A DNA stretch of 64,000 nucleotides from UBA1433 sp964581565 (GTDB lineage Bacteria > Bacillota > Clostridia > Eubacteriales > UBA1433), in the NCBI GenBank assembly GCA_964581565.1, contig CAZOOZ010000009.1, positions 1 through 64,000 of the forward strand. Direction: 5' to 3'. Position 1 is the first letter of the stretch. The number at the start of each line of letters is the position of its first letter. Below are positions 43,192 through 51,684 of this stretch, in pieces. The position numbers and the translations under genes were made by a program. The notes beneath the pieces were generated by a model that saw nothing but the letters and a program-made list of their open reading frames with translations, did not search any database and was not told the DNA's origin.

Positions 43192-43389
43192 ATGAAAATA
43201 AAAAAACAAGATAATATAACCGAGATTATTCAAAAATATCCTATCACAAGAGAAGTTTTCACACAATTTTCATTGCCTTGTATTGGTTGTTTTGCTGCAA
43301 TGTATGAAAGCTTGGAAGAAGGAGCCTCGGCACATGGCATAGACGTGGATTCTTTAGTGGAGGCGCTTAATAAAGCTGCGGGATTATAA
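43192..43389 (+). CDS. DUF1858 small redox-disulfide-type protein
   Basis: 65 residues, matching DUF1858: KKQDNITEIIQKYPITREVF ..., a CIGC motif, then a helix with HGIDVDSLVEALNKA. Such proteins resemble domains linked to hybrid-cluster or sulfur-redox proteins; the CxxC pair suggests thiol or metal chemistry, unproven. GGAGGT precedes ATG 43192. Confidence 0.83.
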   Translation: MKIKKQDNITEIIQKYPITREVFTQFSLPCIGCFAAMYESLEEGASAHGIDVDSLVEALNKAAGL

Positions 43390-43412
43390 GTTTGTAAATA
43401 GTTTATTTAAAT

Positions 43413-43455
43413 AAAAAAAGACTGCTTTATAAATTATAAATCAGTCTTTTTTTTT
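43413..43455. terminator. Bidirectional terminator
   Basis: AAAAAGACTG / CAGTCTTTTT with T runs in both directions between the DUF1858 gene and the convergent 215-residue gene; its right edge overlaps the latter's stop codon. Confidence 0.85.
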
Positions 43456-44101
43456 ATTGCTTGATTTTTTCAAATGATTCGATAATGTCTATAATCTGTT
43501 TTTTTTGATCATCTTCATCAGCTTGATCGGCCTCATTGGCACTGTCTGCATATTCCATATTTTTATTATTTATCAGCCGTATCATATCAGCTATGTTTTT
43601 TGCTTTTTTTAGTTGTTCTGAATCAATTAAAGGAGATAGAGTTTCATAAAGCAGGCCTGCTTTTTCCGAAAGATTTTGCGTATTTGAAAGTTCGACATTT
43701 ATATTATTAATTCGTGATATGCTCTTTGTTGCTTTGTCGATATTTGATATAACTGTATTAATTTTTGAGTATCTTTCTTTTTCTTTCACATTCATATACG
43801 GATGTATGCTGTAAAAGATATCTTCAAAATCTGAACGGCTGAGATGATTCGTCCCATGCCCTAATTGTATTTGATTTATAGTCTCGGCCGTATTCTTTAA
43901 TTGGTAAGATGCTTGTAAAACTTGCTTTACATTATCAATGGTGACCGTGTTTGTTTTTGGTTGCAATAATTTAGGCGGATTCATCATATCTGATGTATGC
44001 AATAAATCATCCAGTTCGTCTGTTTCTTTTAAATAACTGTATGTAGAAGTATTGTTTAAATAGAGTAGACCAAGCAAAATAAGTATAATTTGTGCAGCCA
44101 T
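43454..44101 (-). CDS. Protein of unknown function with N-terminal hydrophobic segment
   Basis: 215 residues. MAAQIILILLGLLYL is a short hydrophobic N-terminus; the rest is helical, rich in Asn, Asp and Lys, with likely coiled coil (ISNIDKATKSISRINNINVELSN) and an acidic tail (ADEDDQKK). AGGAGG eight bases before the ATG argues it is real. It is the last gene of the small hydrophobic protein cluster and may serve with it. I recognise no family. Confidence 0.7.
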   Translation of the reverse strand: MAAQIILILLGLLYLNNTSTYSYLKETDELDDLLHTSDMMNPPKLLQPKTNTVTIDNVKQVLQASYQLKNTAETINQIQLGHGTNHLSRSDFEDIFYSIHPYMNVKEKERYSKINTVISNIDKATKSISRINNINVELSNTQNLSEKAGLLYETLSPLIDSEQLKKAKNIADMIRLINNKNMEYADSANEADQADEDDQKKQIIDIIESFEKIKQ

Positions 44102-44162
44102 TTTATTTGCCTCCTAAGTATGGGCTGTATCGGAAAAAATATTTTAAGATACAGCCCGAGAT

Positions 44163-44372
44163 TTAAAACAATCCATCTCCTGATAAAAGTAGTACAACAA
44201 TTATTAATAAAAGTATGTTGTTTTCTTTAAATAACGAACCGATTCCTCCGCCAAAAAGGCCGCCGCCACAACCGCAATCGTCATCAAAGATACCTAAAAG
44301 AAGTATGATTACTATAATTATTATTAACCATAAATTATCGTCATTACAAAATTTACCCAATATGTTATTCAA
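44163..44372 (-). CDS. Small two-helix hydrophobic protein (paralogue A)
   Basis: 69 residues. TTG at 44372 is chosen because GGAGGG lies eight bases before it; an upstream ATG would put that site inside the gene. Layout: WLIIIIVIILLLGIF, a loop with DDDCGCGGGLFGGG, then ILLLIIVVLLLSGDGLF. It resembles the 54-residue protein at 44644-44808 in architecture and ending. Function unknown; small Gly/Cys-rich hydrophobic proteins are common near sporulation genes in Firmicutes. Confidence 0.65.
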   Translation of the reverse strand: MNNILGKFCNDDNLWLIIIIVIILLLGIFDDDCGCGGGLFGGGIGSLFKENNILLLIIVVLLLSGDGLF

Positions 44373-44402
44373 TATAGATCCCTCCATAATTTTTAATTAA
44401 CG

Positions 44403-44430
44403 GATACGGTTTTGTAACCGCATCCGTTTG
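44403..44430. repeat. Strong hairpin upstream of paralogue A
   Basis: ACGGATGCGGTT / AACCG-TATCCGT pair on either strand. No T tract follows on the minus strand, so it is either a processing or stability element in the 5' leader of paralogue A, or a weak end for the preceding pseudogene. Confidence 0.5.
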
Positions 44431-44437
44431 GACCGTA

Positions 44438-44591
44438 TCATTCGTTAAAAAGTATTATTAAAAGCAAGAAGAAAATAAGAGTATGCTGTCATCTTCACTG
44501 TTAACGAATCCTATACTATCAAACAGTACTATTAGCAGTAAAAAAATATTAATAAACTGTCAGAGATGCAATCACTGAATCTACTTGGCAT
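44438..44591 (-). pseudogene. Frameshifted paralogue of the small two-helix hydrophobic protein
   Basis: Starts with ATG at 44591 behind GGAGGAG. Conceptual translation matches the 54-residue gene at 44644-44808 closely (LLIFFLLLIVLFDSIGF, SEDDSILLFFLLLIILFN) only if one base is restored in a T run near 44535-44541 and one in a T/C run near 44474-44478. DNA such as GAAGATGACAGCATACTCTT is identical in both copies. As written it stops after 19 codons. Two independent one-base losses suggest decay, unless they are sequencing errors in homopolymers. Confidence 0.75.
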
Positions 44592-44643
44592 AGCTCTCCT
44601 CCGTGTTCTCGTTGCAATTTTTATATTTCAATAATTGCTTCGT

Positions 44644-44808
44644 TTAACATCCGTCATTAAAGAGTATTATTAAAAGTAAGAAGAAGAACAAGAGTATGCT
44701 GTCATCTTCACCGCTACAGAACCCCATATTATCAAACAGTACTACTAAAAGTAGGAAAAACATTAATAAGGTTTCACAGTCACAATCTTTAAATATACAT
44801 CCCATCAT
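44644..44808 (-). CDS. Small two-helix hydrophobic protein (paralogue B)
   Basis: 54 residues: MMGCIFKDCDCE, helix LLMFFLLLVVLF, loop DNMGFCSGEDDS, helix ILLFFFLLLIILF and end NDGC. The hairpin of two short helices joined by an acidic, Cys-containing loop suggests a membrane or coat-surface peptide. ATG at 44808 follows GGAGG by five bases; a longer reading frame upstream is not supported. It heads the minus-strand cluster reaching 43454. Confidence 0.68.
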   Translation of the reverse strand: MMGCIFKDCDCETLLMFFLLLVVLFDNMGFCSGEDDSILLFFFLLLIILFNDGC

Positions 44809-45075
44809 ATTACCCTCCGTGTCATTTTTACGACTATTATTGAAACTTGTTTCAGCAATTGTCATAATCATTTATCACAGACCAGCAGAAGAAACGCATA
44901 TTTCTCACTGCTTTTCTGTCTATATCATAATACGTATTTTATAAGTATATGTGCATAATTTTTAAGAACGGAAATACATGATTTCATAAAAAAACTTCTG
45001 CATAATAGCGGCAATTAAATACACTAAAAAAAATGAAAAGCATATAGTAATTAATAGAGAGAGGCAGGTGGTTTA

Positions 45076-45378
45076 GTGGATAATAATGAAATTAATAAAG
45101 CTATTGATATTGTTAAGCAAATAAGTAGTGACAGCAATGCAGATTATAATAATATTCAAAAAATCGCAACAGATAAAAATATTATGGAGAAAGTACAAGA
45201 AATTGATAAAAAATACGGCAATGAAATAAAAAAAATTGAAGCAATGAAAAACGATATGACAGCGGAAGAAAAGGCTGAACTGATAATAAAACTTAAAAAA
45301 AGTATGAATAAAGAACAAAAAATAAAATTTGATCAAATTATAGATTCGCTGAATTCATACGTAAAAAAAAATAAATAG
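45076..45378 (+). CDS. Small helical charged protein of unknown function
   Basis: 100 residues, starting at GTG with AGGTGG immediately upstream. Highly charged and helical (Lys, Glu, Asp, Asn), no Cys, no membrane segment. Followed after nine bases by another small charged protein with its own AGGAG site, then a subtilase, all on the plus strand. No family recognised. Confidence 0.62.
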   Translation: MDNNEINKAIDIVKQISSDSNADYNNIQKIATDKNIMEKVQEIDKKYGNEIKKIEAMKNDMTAEEKAELIIKLKKSMNKEQKIKFDQIIDSLNSYVKKNK

Positions 45379-45387
45379 GAGAATTAT

Positions 45388-45579
45388 ATGTCTATTTTAG
45401 GTTCATTTTTTAAAAAAGACAGCGAAGAATTACGAAAAAAAAGAGCAGAAAAAAGAGAAAAAATCTTAAAACGCAATGAATTAAGAAAAATCTACAAAAA
45501 ACAAAAACTGGAAAGAAAGAGAGCCAGACATAATAAATTTTATAAAGAAAATGAAAATACTGAAATCAAAGAAGATTAG
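45388..45579 (+). CDS. Small, strongly basic protein of unknown function
   Basis: 63 residues; after a hydrophobic MSILGSFF it is nearly all Lys, Arg and Glu (RKKRAEKREKILKRNELRK), an extended helix. TAGGAG precedes its ATG. Probably co-transcribed with the 100-residue gene. Nucleic-acid or membrane-surface binding is possible from charge, but not shown. Confidence 0.6.
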   Translation: MSILGSFFKKDSEELRKKRAEKREKILKRNELRKIYKKQKLERKRARHNKFYKENENTEIKED

Positions 45580-45624
45580 CATATATATATAATTAAAAGT
45601 CTAAAAAGATATATTAACCAACAG

Positions 45625-46824
45625 ATGCCTCAAAAAAGCAAGATATGTGAGATGAAAGAAAATATGAATAAAAGGATTGATAAAACAATCTTGAAAAGTA
45701 TAAGAGGTAAAAGCGACAAAGAAACCATATCGCTCATAGTATATACAAACCATCAAGATGATGAAAAAATAGCTGAGGTTTTATCCAAGTACAATGTTTC
45801 GGTTAAATATAAATTAAAAGGGATCAACGCCATAGCAGTTGAGATACCTGCATTGAATGTTAATAAAGTTGCAAGGCTTAAAGATGTAAAATATATAGAA
45901 AATGATACAAAAGTTGATATGTGCCTTAATGTTGCAAGGGCATCAATAGGTGCTGAATATGCACATGGTTTAGGGTATGACGGCAGAGGAGTCTGCGTTG
46001 CCGTGTTGGATACAGGGCTTTATCCTCACAATGATATATTGTCGAGAAAGAATGGAAAAGTAAAAGCATTTGTAGATTTTATAGGTGCAAAAGGCAAGCT
46101 TTATGACGATAATGGGCACGGCACACATGTATGTGGAATTATTGCCTCAAACGGTATTAGCTCAAATGGCAAATATATGGGTGTGGCACCCGGAGCTGAT
46201 TTGATAGTTCTTAAGGTAATGGATAAAAACGGCGGTGGACTGATATCGGATATTGCGGCCGGTATAGAATGGATTATTGAGCATAAGGAACAATACAATA
46301 TTCGTGTAGTATCTATGTCTCTAGGTGTAGATAATAGGCTGGGGCGCAATGACGCACTGCTAAAAGAAGCAGAAAGGTTATGGGATCACGGTATTGCGGT
46401 ATTTGTAGCAGCAGGGAATAATGGACCTGAAAGAAAAACCATTAATGTTCCCGGGGTATCACCAAAGCTGATAACAGTGGGATGTGTAGATGATCTGCGA
46501 ACGGTTCAGCGTACCGATGATGTTATTGCCGAATTTTCATCGAGGGGACCTGCACACAAAACTGTAAAACCTGATGTTGTCGCCCCCGGGGTCGATATTA
46601 TTTCCCTGAAAAATCAACAAAAACAATATGTAAAAATGAGTGGGACATCGATGTCCACGCCAATGGCCGCAGGGATAGCAGCGCTGATGCTTCAGAAAAG
46701 ACCGGACCTGACACCGCAGCAAATAAAAGATATATTAATGAAAAACACATACTCGTTAGGTGAAGATAAGAATTCGCAAGGTAAAGGTGAATTAGATATG
46801 GTGAAAATACTGAATCAAATATAA
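45625..46824 (+). CDS. Subtilisin-like serine protease (S8 family)
   Basis: Up to 399 residues. An inhibitor-I9-like N-terminal region (about 30-95, ISLIVYTNHQDDEKIAEVL) precedes the catalytic domain with Asp129 (VLDTGLYPH), His165 (NGHGTH), AAGNNG for the oxyanion Asn and Ser342 (GTSMSTP). No signal peptide is visible, so the enzyme may act in the cytoplasm or forespore, like intracellular subtilisins. The start is unclear: no good ribosome binding site precedes ATG 45625, and 45652 or 45664 are alternatives. Confidence 0.9.
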   Translation: MPQKSKICEMKENMNKRIDKTILKSIRGKSDKETISLIVYTNHQDDEKIAEVLSKYNVSVKYKLKGINAIAVEIPALNVNKVARLKDVKYIENDTKVDMCLNVARASIGAEYAHGLGYDGRGVCVAVLDTGLYPHNDILSRKNGKVKAFVDFIGAKGKLYDDNGHGTHVCGIIASNGISSNGKYMGVAPGADLIVLKVMDKNGGGLISDIAAGIEWIIEHKEQYNIRVVSMSLGVDNRLGRNDALLKEAERLWDHGIAVFVAAGNNGPERKTINVPGVSPKLITVGCVDDLRTVQRTDDVIAEFSSRGPAHKTVKPDVVAPGVDIISLKNQQKQYVKMSGTSMSTPMAAGIAALMLQKRPDLTPQQIKDILMKNTYSLGEDKNSQGKGELDMVKILNQI

Positions 46825-46867
46825 TTATAAAAGTATAATGATAAAATTCTGATAATATAGATTAAAT

Positions 46868-47416
46868 ATGAATAATATTAAAAAGTTTAAAAGAAATTTA
46901 TTAATTATATTTATCATTTTATTTTTATTTGTAACAGTCTCTTATTTTATGCTTTTGAGTAAAATTAGTTTGCTCGGAACGGCTGAGTATCTATCCGTTT
47001 CTTATATTAGTAATGAAGAAGATATGAAAAATAAATACGGCCGTTCCGAGTTTGAACAAACAATTAATGATATTAGAATAGGCGTGGAAAAAATTACAAC
47101 AGAATTATATTTTATTACATATTCCTGGATGAGCGGGAATTTAACCTATAATGCCATAACATTAAATGTAGAAAATATTGATAAAAATCCATTAGGCCTT
47201 ACAAATTATCAAAGCAGCTACGTTATTGATAATTTAGGAAATCAATATTTTCCCATGTATTATAAAGAAAGCCCTTATCCACCTGATGACCCCTTAGGAT
47301 ATAAAAATGTTTTATTTATAAAATTTTGGCCGTTTGATTCAAAAGCCAGTACGATTACATTACATTTACAATATGGCGGAGGAAAATATATTTTTTGCAA
47401 TATGCCAATAAGGTAA
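46868..47416 (+). CDS. Membrane-anchored protein of unknown function
   Basis: 182 residues with one N-terminal helix (LLIIFIILFLFVTVSYFML) after a basic start (KKFKRN); the rest is predicted outside and beta-rich, with ITLNVENIDKNPLGL and YVIDNLGNQYFP resembling DUF4352-like Ig sandwiches only in a general way. Follows the subtilase by 43 bases. Confidence 0.62.
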   Translation: MNNIKKFKRNLLIIFIILFLFVTVSYFMLLSKISLLGTAEYLSVSYISNEEDMKNKYGRSEFEQTINDIRIGVEKITTELYFITYSWMSGNLTYNAITLNVENIDKNPLGLTNYQSSYVIDNLGNQYFPMYYKESPYPPDDPLGYKNVLFIKFWPFDSKASTITLHLQYGGGKYIFCNMPIR

Positions 47417-47751
47417 TTATTAGGCAATTATTTTGTGATATAATAAAAAAATATATGAATGGTTTATTTATAGTTTGTCGATTGGTTAGGCTGCAAGCAA
47501 GGCATCATTGACGATCTTTATAACAATAAAGTTTTATTTATTAGATATATTTGCTATGTAGGCATATACGTTGGACAACCCTGTTAAAGCTGTCACTATC
47601 AGTGAATAACTTTCAGAACACTTCTTGGTTTTAAATATGAATAAAGATGACTTTTCTAAAAATATATAAATAGTATATTGTATTGAGATAGATATAATGT
47701 TATAAAAAGAAAACATAAATATATTAAATCAGTCTATATGAAAGGGCAACA
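47417..47751. other. AT-rich intergenic region before gltX, no gene seen
   Basis: I find no convincing ORF or structured RNA; there is no T-box motif. TATAAT occurs at 47439-47444 and at 47693-47698, the second a candidate gltX -10 without a good -35. Confidence 0.4.
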
Positions 47752-49203
47752 ATGAAGGAAAAAATGAGAGTTAGATTTGCGCCGTCTCCAACAGGATATC
47801 TGCATATCGGTGGATTCCGCACAGCATTATACAATTATTTGTTGGCAAAAAAAAATGACGGAGAAATGATACTTCGTATTGAAGATACGGACAGGACGCG
47901 CTATGTTGAAAATGCTATCGAGGATTTAATTGAAGCACTGGATTGGTGCGGAATTCGATACGATGAAGGTGTTTATTTGAACGCTGAAAAAAAAGTTATC
48001 CAAAAAGGGCAATATGGGCCCTATATACAATCTCAACGATTGGATATTTATCAGAAATATGTTTCTAAACTTATTGAAAAGCACCATGCATATTATTGCT
48101 TTTGCTCAAAAGAACGCGTAGATGATCTACGGGCTATGCAAGCAAAAAATAATCTTACACCTAAATACGATAAAAAATGTTTGTCTCTTTCACAAGAAGA
48201 AATACACCGAAAAATACAGGCTGGCGAAGAATATACTATCAGGCTGAATCTTCCTTTGGATACCATTATAGAATTTGATGACGAAGTATTTGGGCATATC
48301 AGCTTTAATACTAATGATATGGATGATCAGGTGCTTATAAAATCCGATGGATTTCCGACCTATCATTTTGCTGTGGTCGTTGATGACTTTCTGATGAAAA
48401 TTACGCATGTAATCAGAGGTGAAGAATGGATTTCTTCTACGCCGAAGCATGTATATTTAAATCAAGTTTTAGGATTTGAACAACCTAAATATATTCATTT
48501 GCCGACTGTTTTAAATACAAGCAGAAAGAAATTGTCAAAGAGAAATGATGATGCGGCCGTTGAAGATTTTAAAGCAAAGGGTTATTTGCCGCAAGCATTG
48601 ACGAATTTTGTGGCGCTTTTGGGTTGGAGCAGTTCAAATGAAGAAGAAATCATGGATATGGATAAACTGATATCAAGTTTTGACAGTGCAAGAATCAATA
48701 AATCTGGTGCCATTTTCGACATTGACAAACTTAATTGGATGAATACACAATATATTAAAAATTATGACAGTTCTGCGCTGGCAAGGCTTTGCCAACCTTT
48801 CTTAACGAAGGAATGCGGTATGGATAAGCTGATATTAATTGTTGAAGCCATAAGAGACAAGATGGTTTTACTTAGTGATATTAATGCTCTTTCAGAAGTT
48901 ATATTTCATAAAGATTTTATTGATGAAGAAGCGCGCGCTATACTAAATATGCCAAATAGCAGTACTGTATTAAAAGCATTAAAAGAAGGCATTGAAAATA
49001 CAGCCGAATTAAATAGTGAAGAAATCAATAAAATAATAAAAAGTATACAAAATGAATATAAGATAAAAGGAAAAGACCTGTATATGCCTATCCGTGTAGC
49101 TTCAACAGGCCAAGTCCATGGAGCCGATCTGAGCAAAATCATGGCGGCTATCGGCCGAAAAGAACTGCTGAACCGTATAGAAGAGGAAATCAAAAAGTTT
49201 TAA
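47752..49203 (+). CDS. gltX: Glutamate--tRNA ligase
   Basis: 483 residues, class I synthetase charging tRNA-Glu (and possibly tRNA-Gln in organisms using GatCAB). The HIGH motif is FAPSPTGYLHIGGFRTAL and the KMSKS motif is KKLSKRND; C-terminal anticodon-binding domain ends normally. The start could be ATG 47752 (AAAGGG) or 47764 (AAGGA). Confidence 0.96.
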   Translation: MKEKMRVRFAPSPTGYLHIGGFRTALYNYLLAKKNDGEMILRIEDTDRTRYVENAIEDLIEALDWCGIRYDEGVYLNAEKKVIQKGQYGPYIQSQRLDIYQKYVSKLIEKHHAYYCFCSKERVDDLRAMQAKNNLTPKYDKKCLSLSQEEIHRKIQAGEEYTIRLNLPLDTIIEFDDEVFGHISFNTNDMDDQVLIKSDGFPTYHFAVVVDDFLMKITHVIRGEEWISSTPKHVYLNQVLGFEQPKYIHLPTVLNTSRKKLSKRNDDAAVEDFKAKGYLPQALTNFVALLGWSSSNEEEIMDMDKLISSFDSARINKSGAIFDIDKLNWMNTQYIKNYDSSALARLCQPFLTKECGMDKLILIVEAIRDKMVLLSDINALSEVIFHKDFIDEEARAILNMPNSSTVLKALKEGIENTAELNSEEINKIIKSIQNEYKIKGKDLYMPIRVASTGQVHGADLSKIMAAIGRKELLNRIEEEIKKF

Positions 49204-49236
49204 TAATAATTATGATACTATGACGAGGCACATGTT

Positions 49237-50514
49237 TTGGCAAAGAAAAAAGGAAAATATATAAAAAGAATCCGCAGACGTAATGCTGCTAAAATATCTA
49301 TTCTTTTGCTGGTATTTATAATCGGTGTAGTTGTTGTCGCTTTAAGTAAAGAAAAAACGATGCTTCTTGAATCCCAGACTTTTATTGTATCCAAAGACGT
49401 ACAAGCCTTATTTATTAAAAATGAGGCGGTACTTTATTTTGGGCATGATATTGTTAAATCGCAAAAAGAAGGAACGAAAGTTTCTAAAAATACGGTTTTA
49501 GCCGAGCAGCTTGATACAAGTACATATGCTGAATATGAAAAGGCAGTTATTTCAGAAAAACTCAATGATTATATGTATGAAGACAAATCGTATTTTTTAA
49601 ACGATGTAAAAGAAGCATTTGAAATCAGCGAAGGTTTATCAACCGATAAAGAATCTAAAATAGAAGAAAGAAACAAAATGCTTGCCGGTATAAAATATCT
49701 CTTTTATACTGAAAAACAACTAAACACACTTTATGATAAGTTTGACAGTATTGAAAAGTCGGATGAAATAAAGTTAAAGAATACGCCGATAGACTTTACA
49801 GGACAAGTTTTTTATGAAACAGACGGCTACGAAGACATAGCTCCGACATCTGTTTTGAGTGTCCTCACACCGGAGTATTTAAATTTTGTATATAATATTC
49901 AAGAAGACGAACTTACCAAAAGAGATTCTATGGTTATAAAGGTAATTGATAATTCATGTTTATATGTAAGTTTTATCTTGCCGCTTGATACCAAGGTTGA
50001 TTATGAAACGACTGTGATGAATTATAAAACAAAAGTGTCGGGGAAAAATAATTTAGAGTATGACGAATATCATTCCTTTTTAAATCAGCGAAGGGATTTA
50101 CTTGTGCAGTTCCCAAAAATAAGTTTAGAAATTGATGATAAGGTAATTAAAGGATATTTTATCGATGTTAAAGAATTTGAAAATCAAAAGATCGTCACAC
50201 TTTGTATTACAAGAGATGTCGAAGACAATATCCAGTTGAGAATAGAGAATATAAAAGTATATACAGAGCAATATAATGATGTTTTTTGTATACCGAAAAG
50301 CAGTGTTTATATGAATGAAAATAATGAATATTGTATTGATATTATCGATAAAGGAAAGATAAGAAAAACATATGTGGTAACAATAAGAGGATATGACGAG
50401 GAAAATAATAGTGTGTTAATTGATACAAAAGGCATCTATTTATCGTCTGAAAATACCGATGATGCAACTGCACAAAGCGAAAGCCTTGAAGACTATTCGT
50501 TGATATTAAAGTAA
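49237..50514 (+). CDS. HlyD-like membrane protein upstream of the yggS-sepF cluster
   Basis: 425 residues. A very basic N-terminus (MAKKKGKYIKRIRRRNAAK), one membrane helix (ISILLLVFIIGVVVVAL), then a large extracellular region with an HlyD/biotinyl-lipoyl-like pattern (VKSQKEGTKVSKNTVLAEQ), helical middle, and barrel-like C-terminus (VFCIPKSSVYMNENNEYCIDI). Starts at TTG with GAGG nine bases upstream. No partner transporter adjoins it; the neighbours are yggS, sepF and ylmH, so a cell-envelope or division role is possible by context. Confidence 0.75.
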   Translation: MAKKKGKYIKRIRRRNAAKISILLLVFIIGVVVVALSKEKTMLLESQTFIVSKDVQALFIKNEAVLYFGHDIVKSQKEGTKVSKNTVLAEQLDTSTYAEYEKAVISEKLNDYMYEDKSYFLNDVKEAFEISEGLSTDKESKIEERNKMLAGIKYLFYTEKQLNTLYDKFDSIEKSDEIKLKNTPIDFTGQVFYETDGYEDIAPTSVLSVLTPEYLNFVYNIQEDELTKRDSMVIKVIDNSCLYVSFILPLDTKVDYETTVMNYKTKVSGKNNLEYDEYHSFLNQRRDLLVQFPKISLEIDDKVIKGYFIDVKEFENQKIVTLCITRDVEDNIQLRIENIKVYTEQYNDVFCIPKSSVYMNENNEYCIDIIDKGKIRKTYVVTIRGYDEENNSVLIDTKGIYLSSENTDDATAQSESLEDYSLILK

Positions 50515-50526
50515 ACGGAGAAAACA

Positions 50527-51192
50527 ATGATTAAAAATAATATTAAAAAGATAAAAAAAATCATAGAAAAAAAGAAGCCTGAAAATACAGATATACTACT
50601 TGTTGCGGTCAGTAAATATCGCGATGTAGAAAGTATACGCCAAGTTTATGACGCAGGGATAAAGAATATGGCAGAAAATAGGGTGCAGGAGTTTTTGGAA
50701 AAATATGAGGTGCTGCCAAATGATATAAGATGGCATATGATTGGGCATGTGCAAACAAATAAGGTGAAATATATCATAGGGAAAGTTTGTCTGATTCATT
50801 CCTTAGACAGTCTCCGTCTTGCGCAGGAAATACAAAAACAGTCAGAAATAAATAATGTTATAAGCGATGTATTAATTCAAATCAATATAGCTGATGAGGC
50901 GAGCAAATATGGCTTCAAAAAAGAAGAAGTAAATGAGGCGATTGCGCAAATAAGCCAAATGGAACATATACGAATTAAAGGCTTGATGTGCATTGCGCCT
51001 ATTTCTGCTAATGAAATCGAATTGAATTATTATTTTAGTCAAATGAAAAGTATTTATGAAAACCTAAAAATACTGTATAATACAGATAAAGCGGAAATGA
51101 AGTACCTGTCTATGGGCATGAGTAATGACTATAAGATAGCCGTAGAAAATGGCGCCAATATTATCCGCATAGGCAGTGCCATATTTGAATAG
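50527..51192 (+). CDS. YggS/PROSC-family pyridoxal phosphate homeostasis protein
   Basis: 221 residues in a single TIM barrel. LLVAVSKY carries the PLP lysine, followed by MAENRVQEF, WHMIGHVQTNK, LMCIAPIS and LSMGMSNDYKIAVENGANIIRIGSAIF. It buffers PLP levels and has no known catalytic activity. The ylmE-ylmF(sepF)-ylmH order is classic for Firmicutes dcw regions. Confidence 0.94.
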   Translation: MIKNNIKKIKKIIEKKKPENTDILLVAVSKYRDVESIRQVYDAGIKNMAENRVQEFLEKYEVLPNDIRWHMIGHVQTNKVKYIIGKVCLIHSLDSLRLAQEIQKQSEINNVISDVLIQINIADEASKYGFKKEEVNEAIAQISQMEHIRIKGLMCIAPISANEIELNYYFSQMKSIYENLKILYNTDKAEMKYLSMGMSNDYKIAVENGANIIRIGSAIFE

Positions 51193-51210
51193 CAAGAAAG
51201 GAATATAAAA

Positions 51211-51672
51211 ATGAACGAAAAATTAAAAGGATTTTTAGGCATAGTCGAAAAGCAAGATGTGGAATTTGAAGATGTAGAAGAAATGGAATATGAAGATGAA
51301 ATAGAAGAAAAAACGAGCAGACCTTACATATCAAAAAGACGGGAATATGTTGAGGAGGGCAGTAAAACGATGAAAGAAAACAACAGACGAAAAATTGTAT
51401 TAGTTGAGCCTGAAGAATTCAATGAGACACCCGGCATATGCGATCAATTAAAAAACGGATATACGGTCGTGATCAATTTTGAAAAAGTAAAATCAGATGA
51501 AATTAAAAAATCATTTTATTTTTTAAGCGGCGTCGTATACACATTAAACGGGAGTATTCAAAAAATAGCAAAGAATGTTTTTGTTCTTGCACCCAATAAC
51601 ATTGATATTGTCAGTGATAATGAAGATGATCTTTATTCTAAAGATGTTATCAATTGGGAATTTGACGATTAA
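51211..51672 (+). CDS. sepF: Cell division protein SepF
   Basis: 153 residues. An N-terminal amphipathic helix (MNEKLKGFLGI) for membrane binding, an acidic linker, then the conserved SepF core (KIVLVEPEEFNETPGICDQLKNGY, VVINFEKV, FYFLSGVVYTLNGSIQKIAKNVFVLAP). It tethers FtsZ to the membrane and shapes the septum. AAAGGA precedes the ATG. Confidence 0.95.
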   Translation: MNEKLKGFLGIVEKQDVEFEDVEEMEYEDEIEEKTSRPYISKRREYVEEGSKTMKENNRRKIVLVEPEEFNETPGICDQLKNGYTVVINFEKVKSDEIKKSFYFLSGVVYTLNGSIQKIAKNVFVLAPNNIDIVSDNEDDLYSKDVINWEFDD

Positions 51673-51684
51673 GTAAGGAAATAA

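Noticed and set aside
44403..44430. Intrinsic terminator
   Set aside because: The hairpin is strong but no T tract follows on either strand, so it is listed only as a hairpin.
47417..47751. T-box leader before gltX
   Set aside because: I could not find the conserved T-box sequence or a terminator/antiterminator pair.
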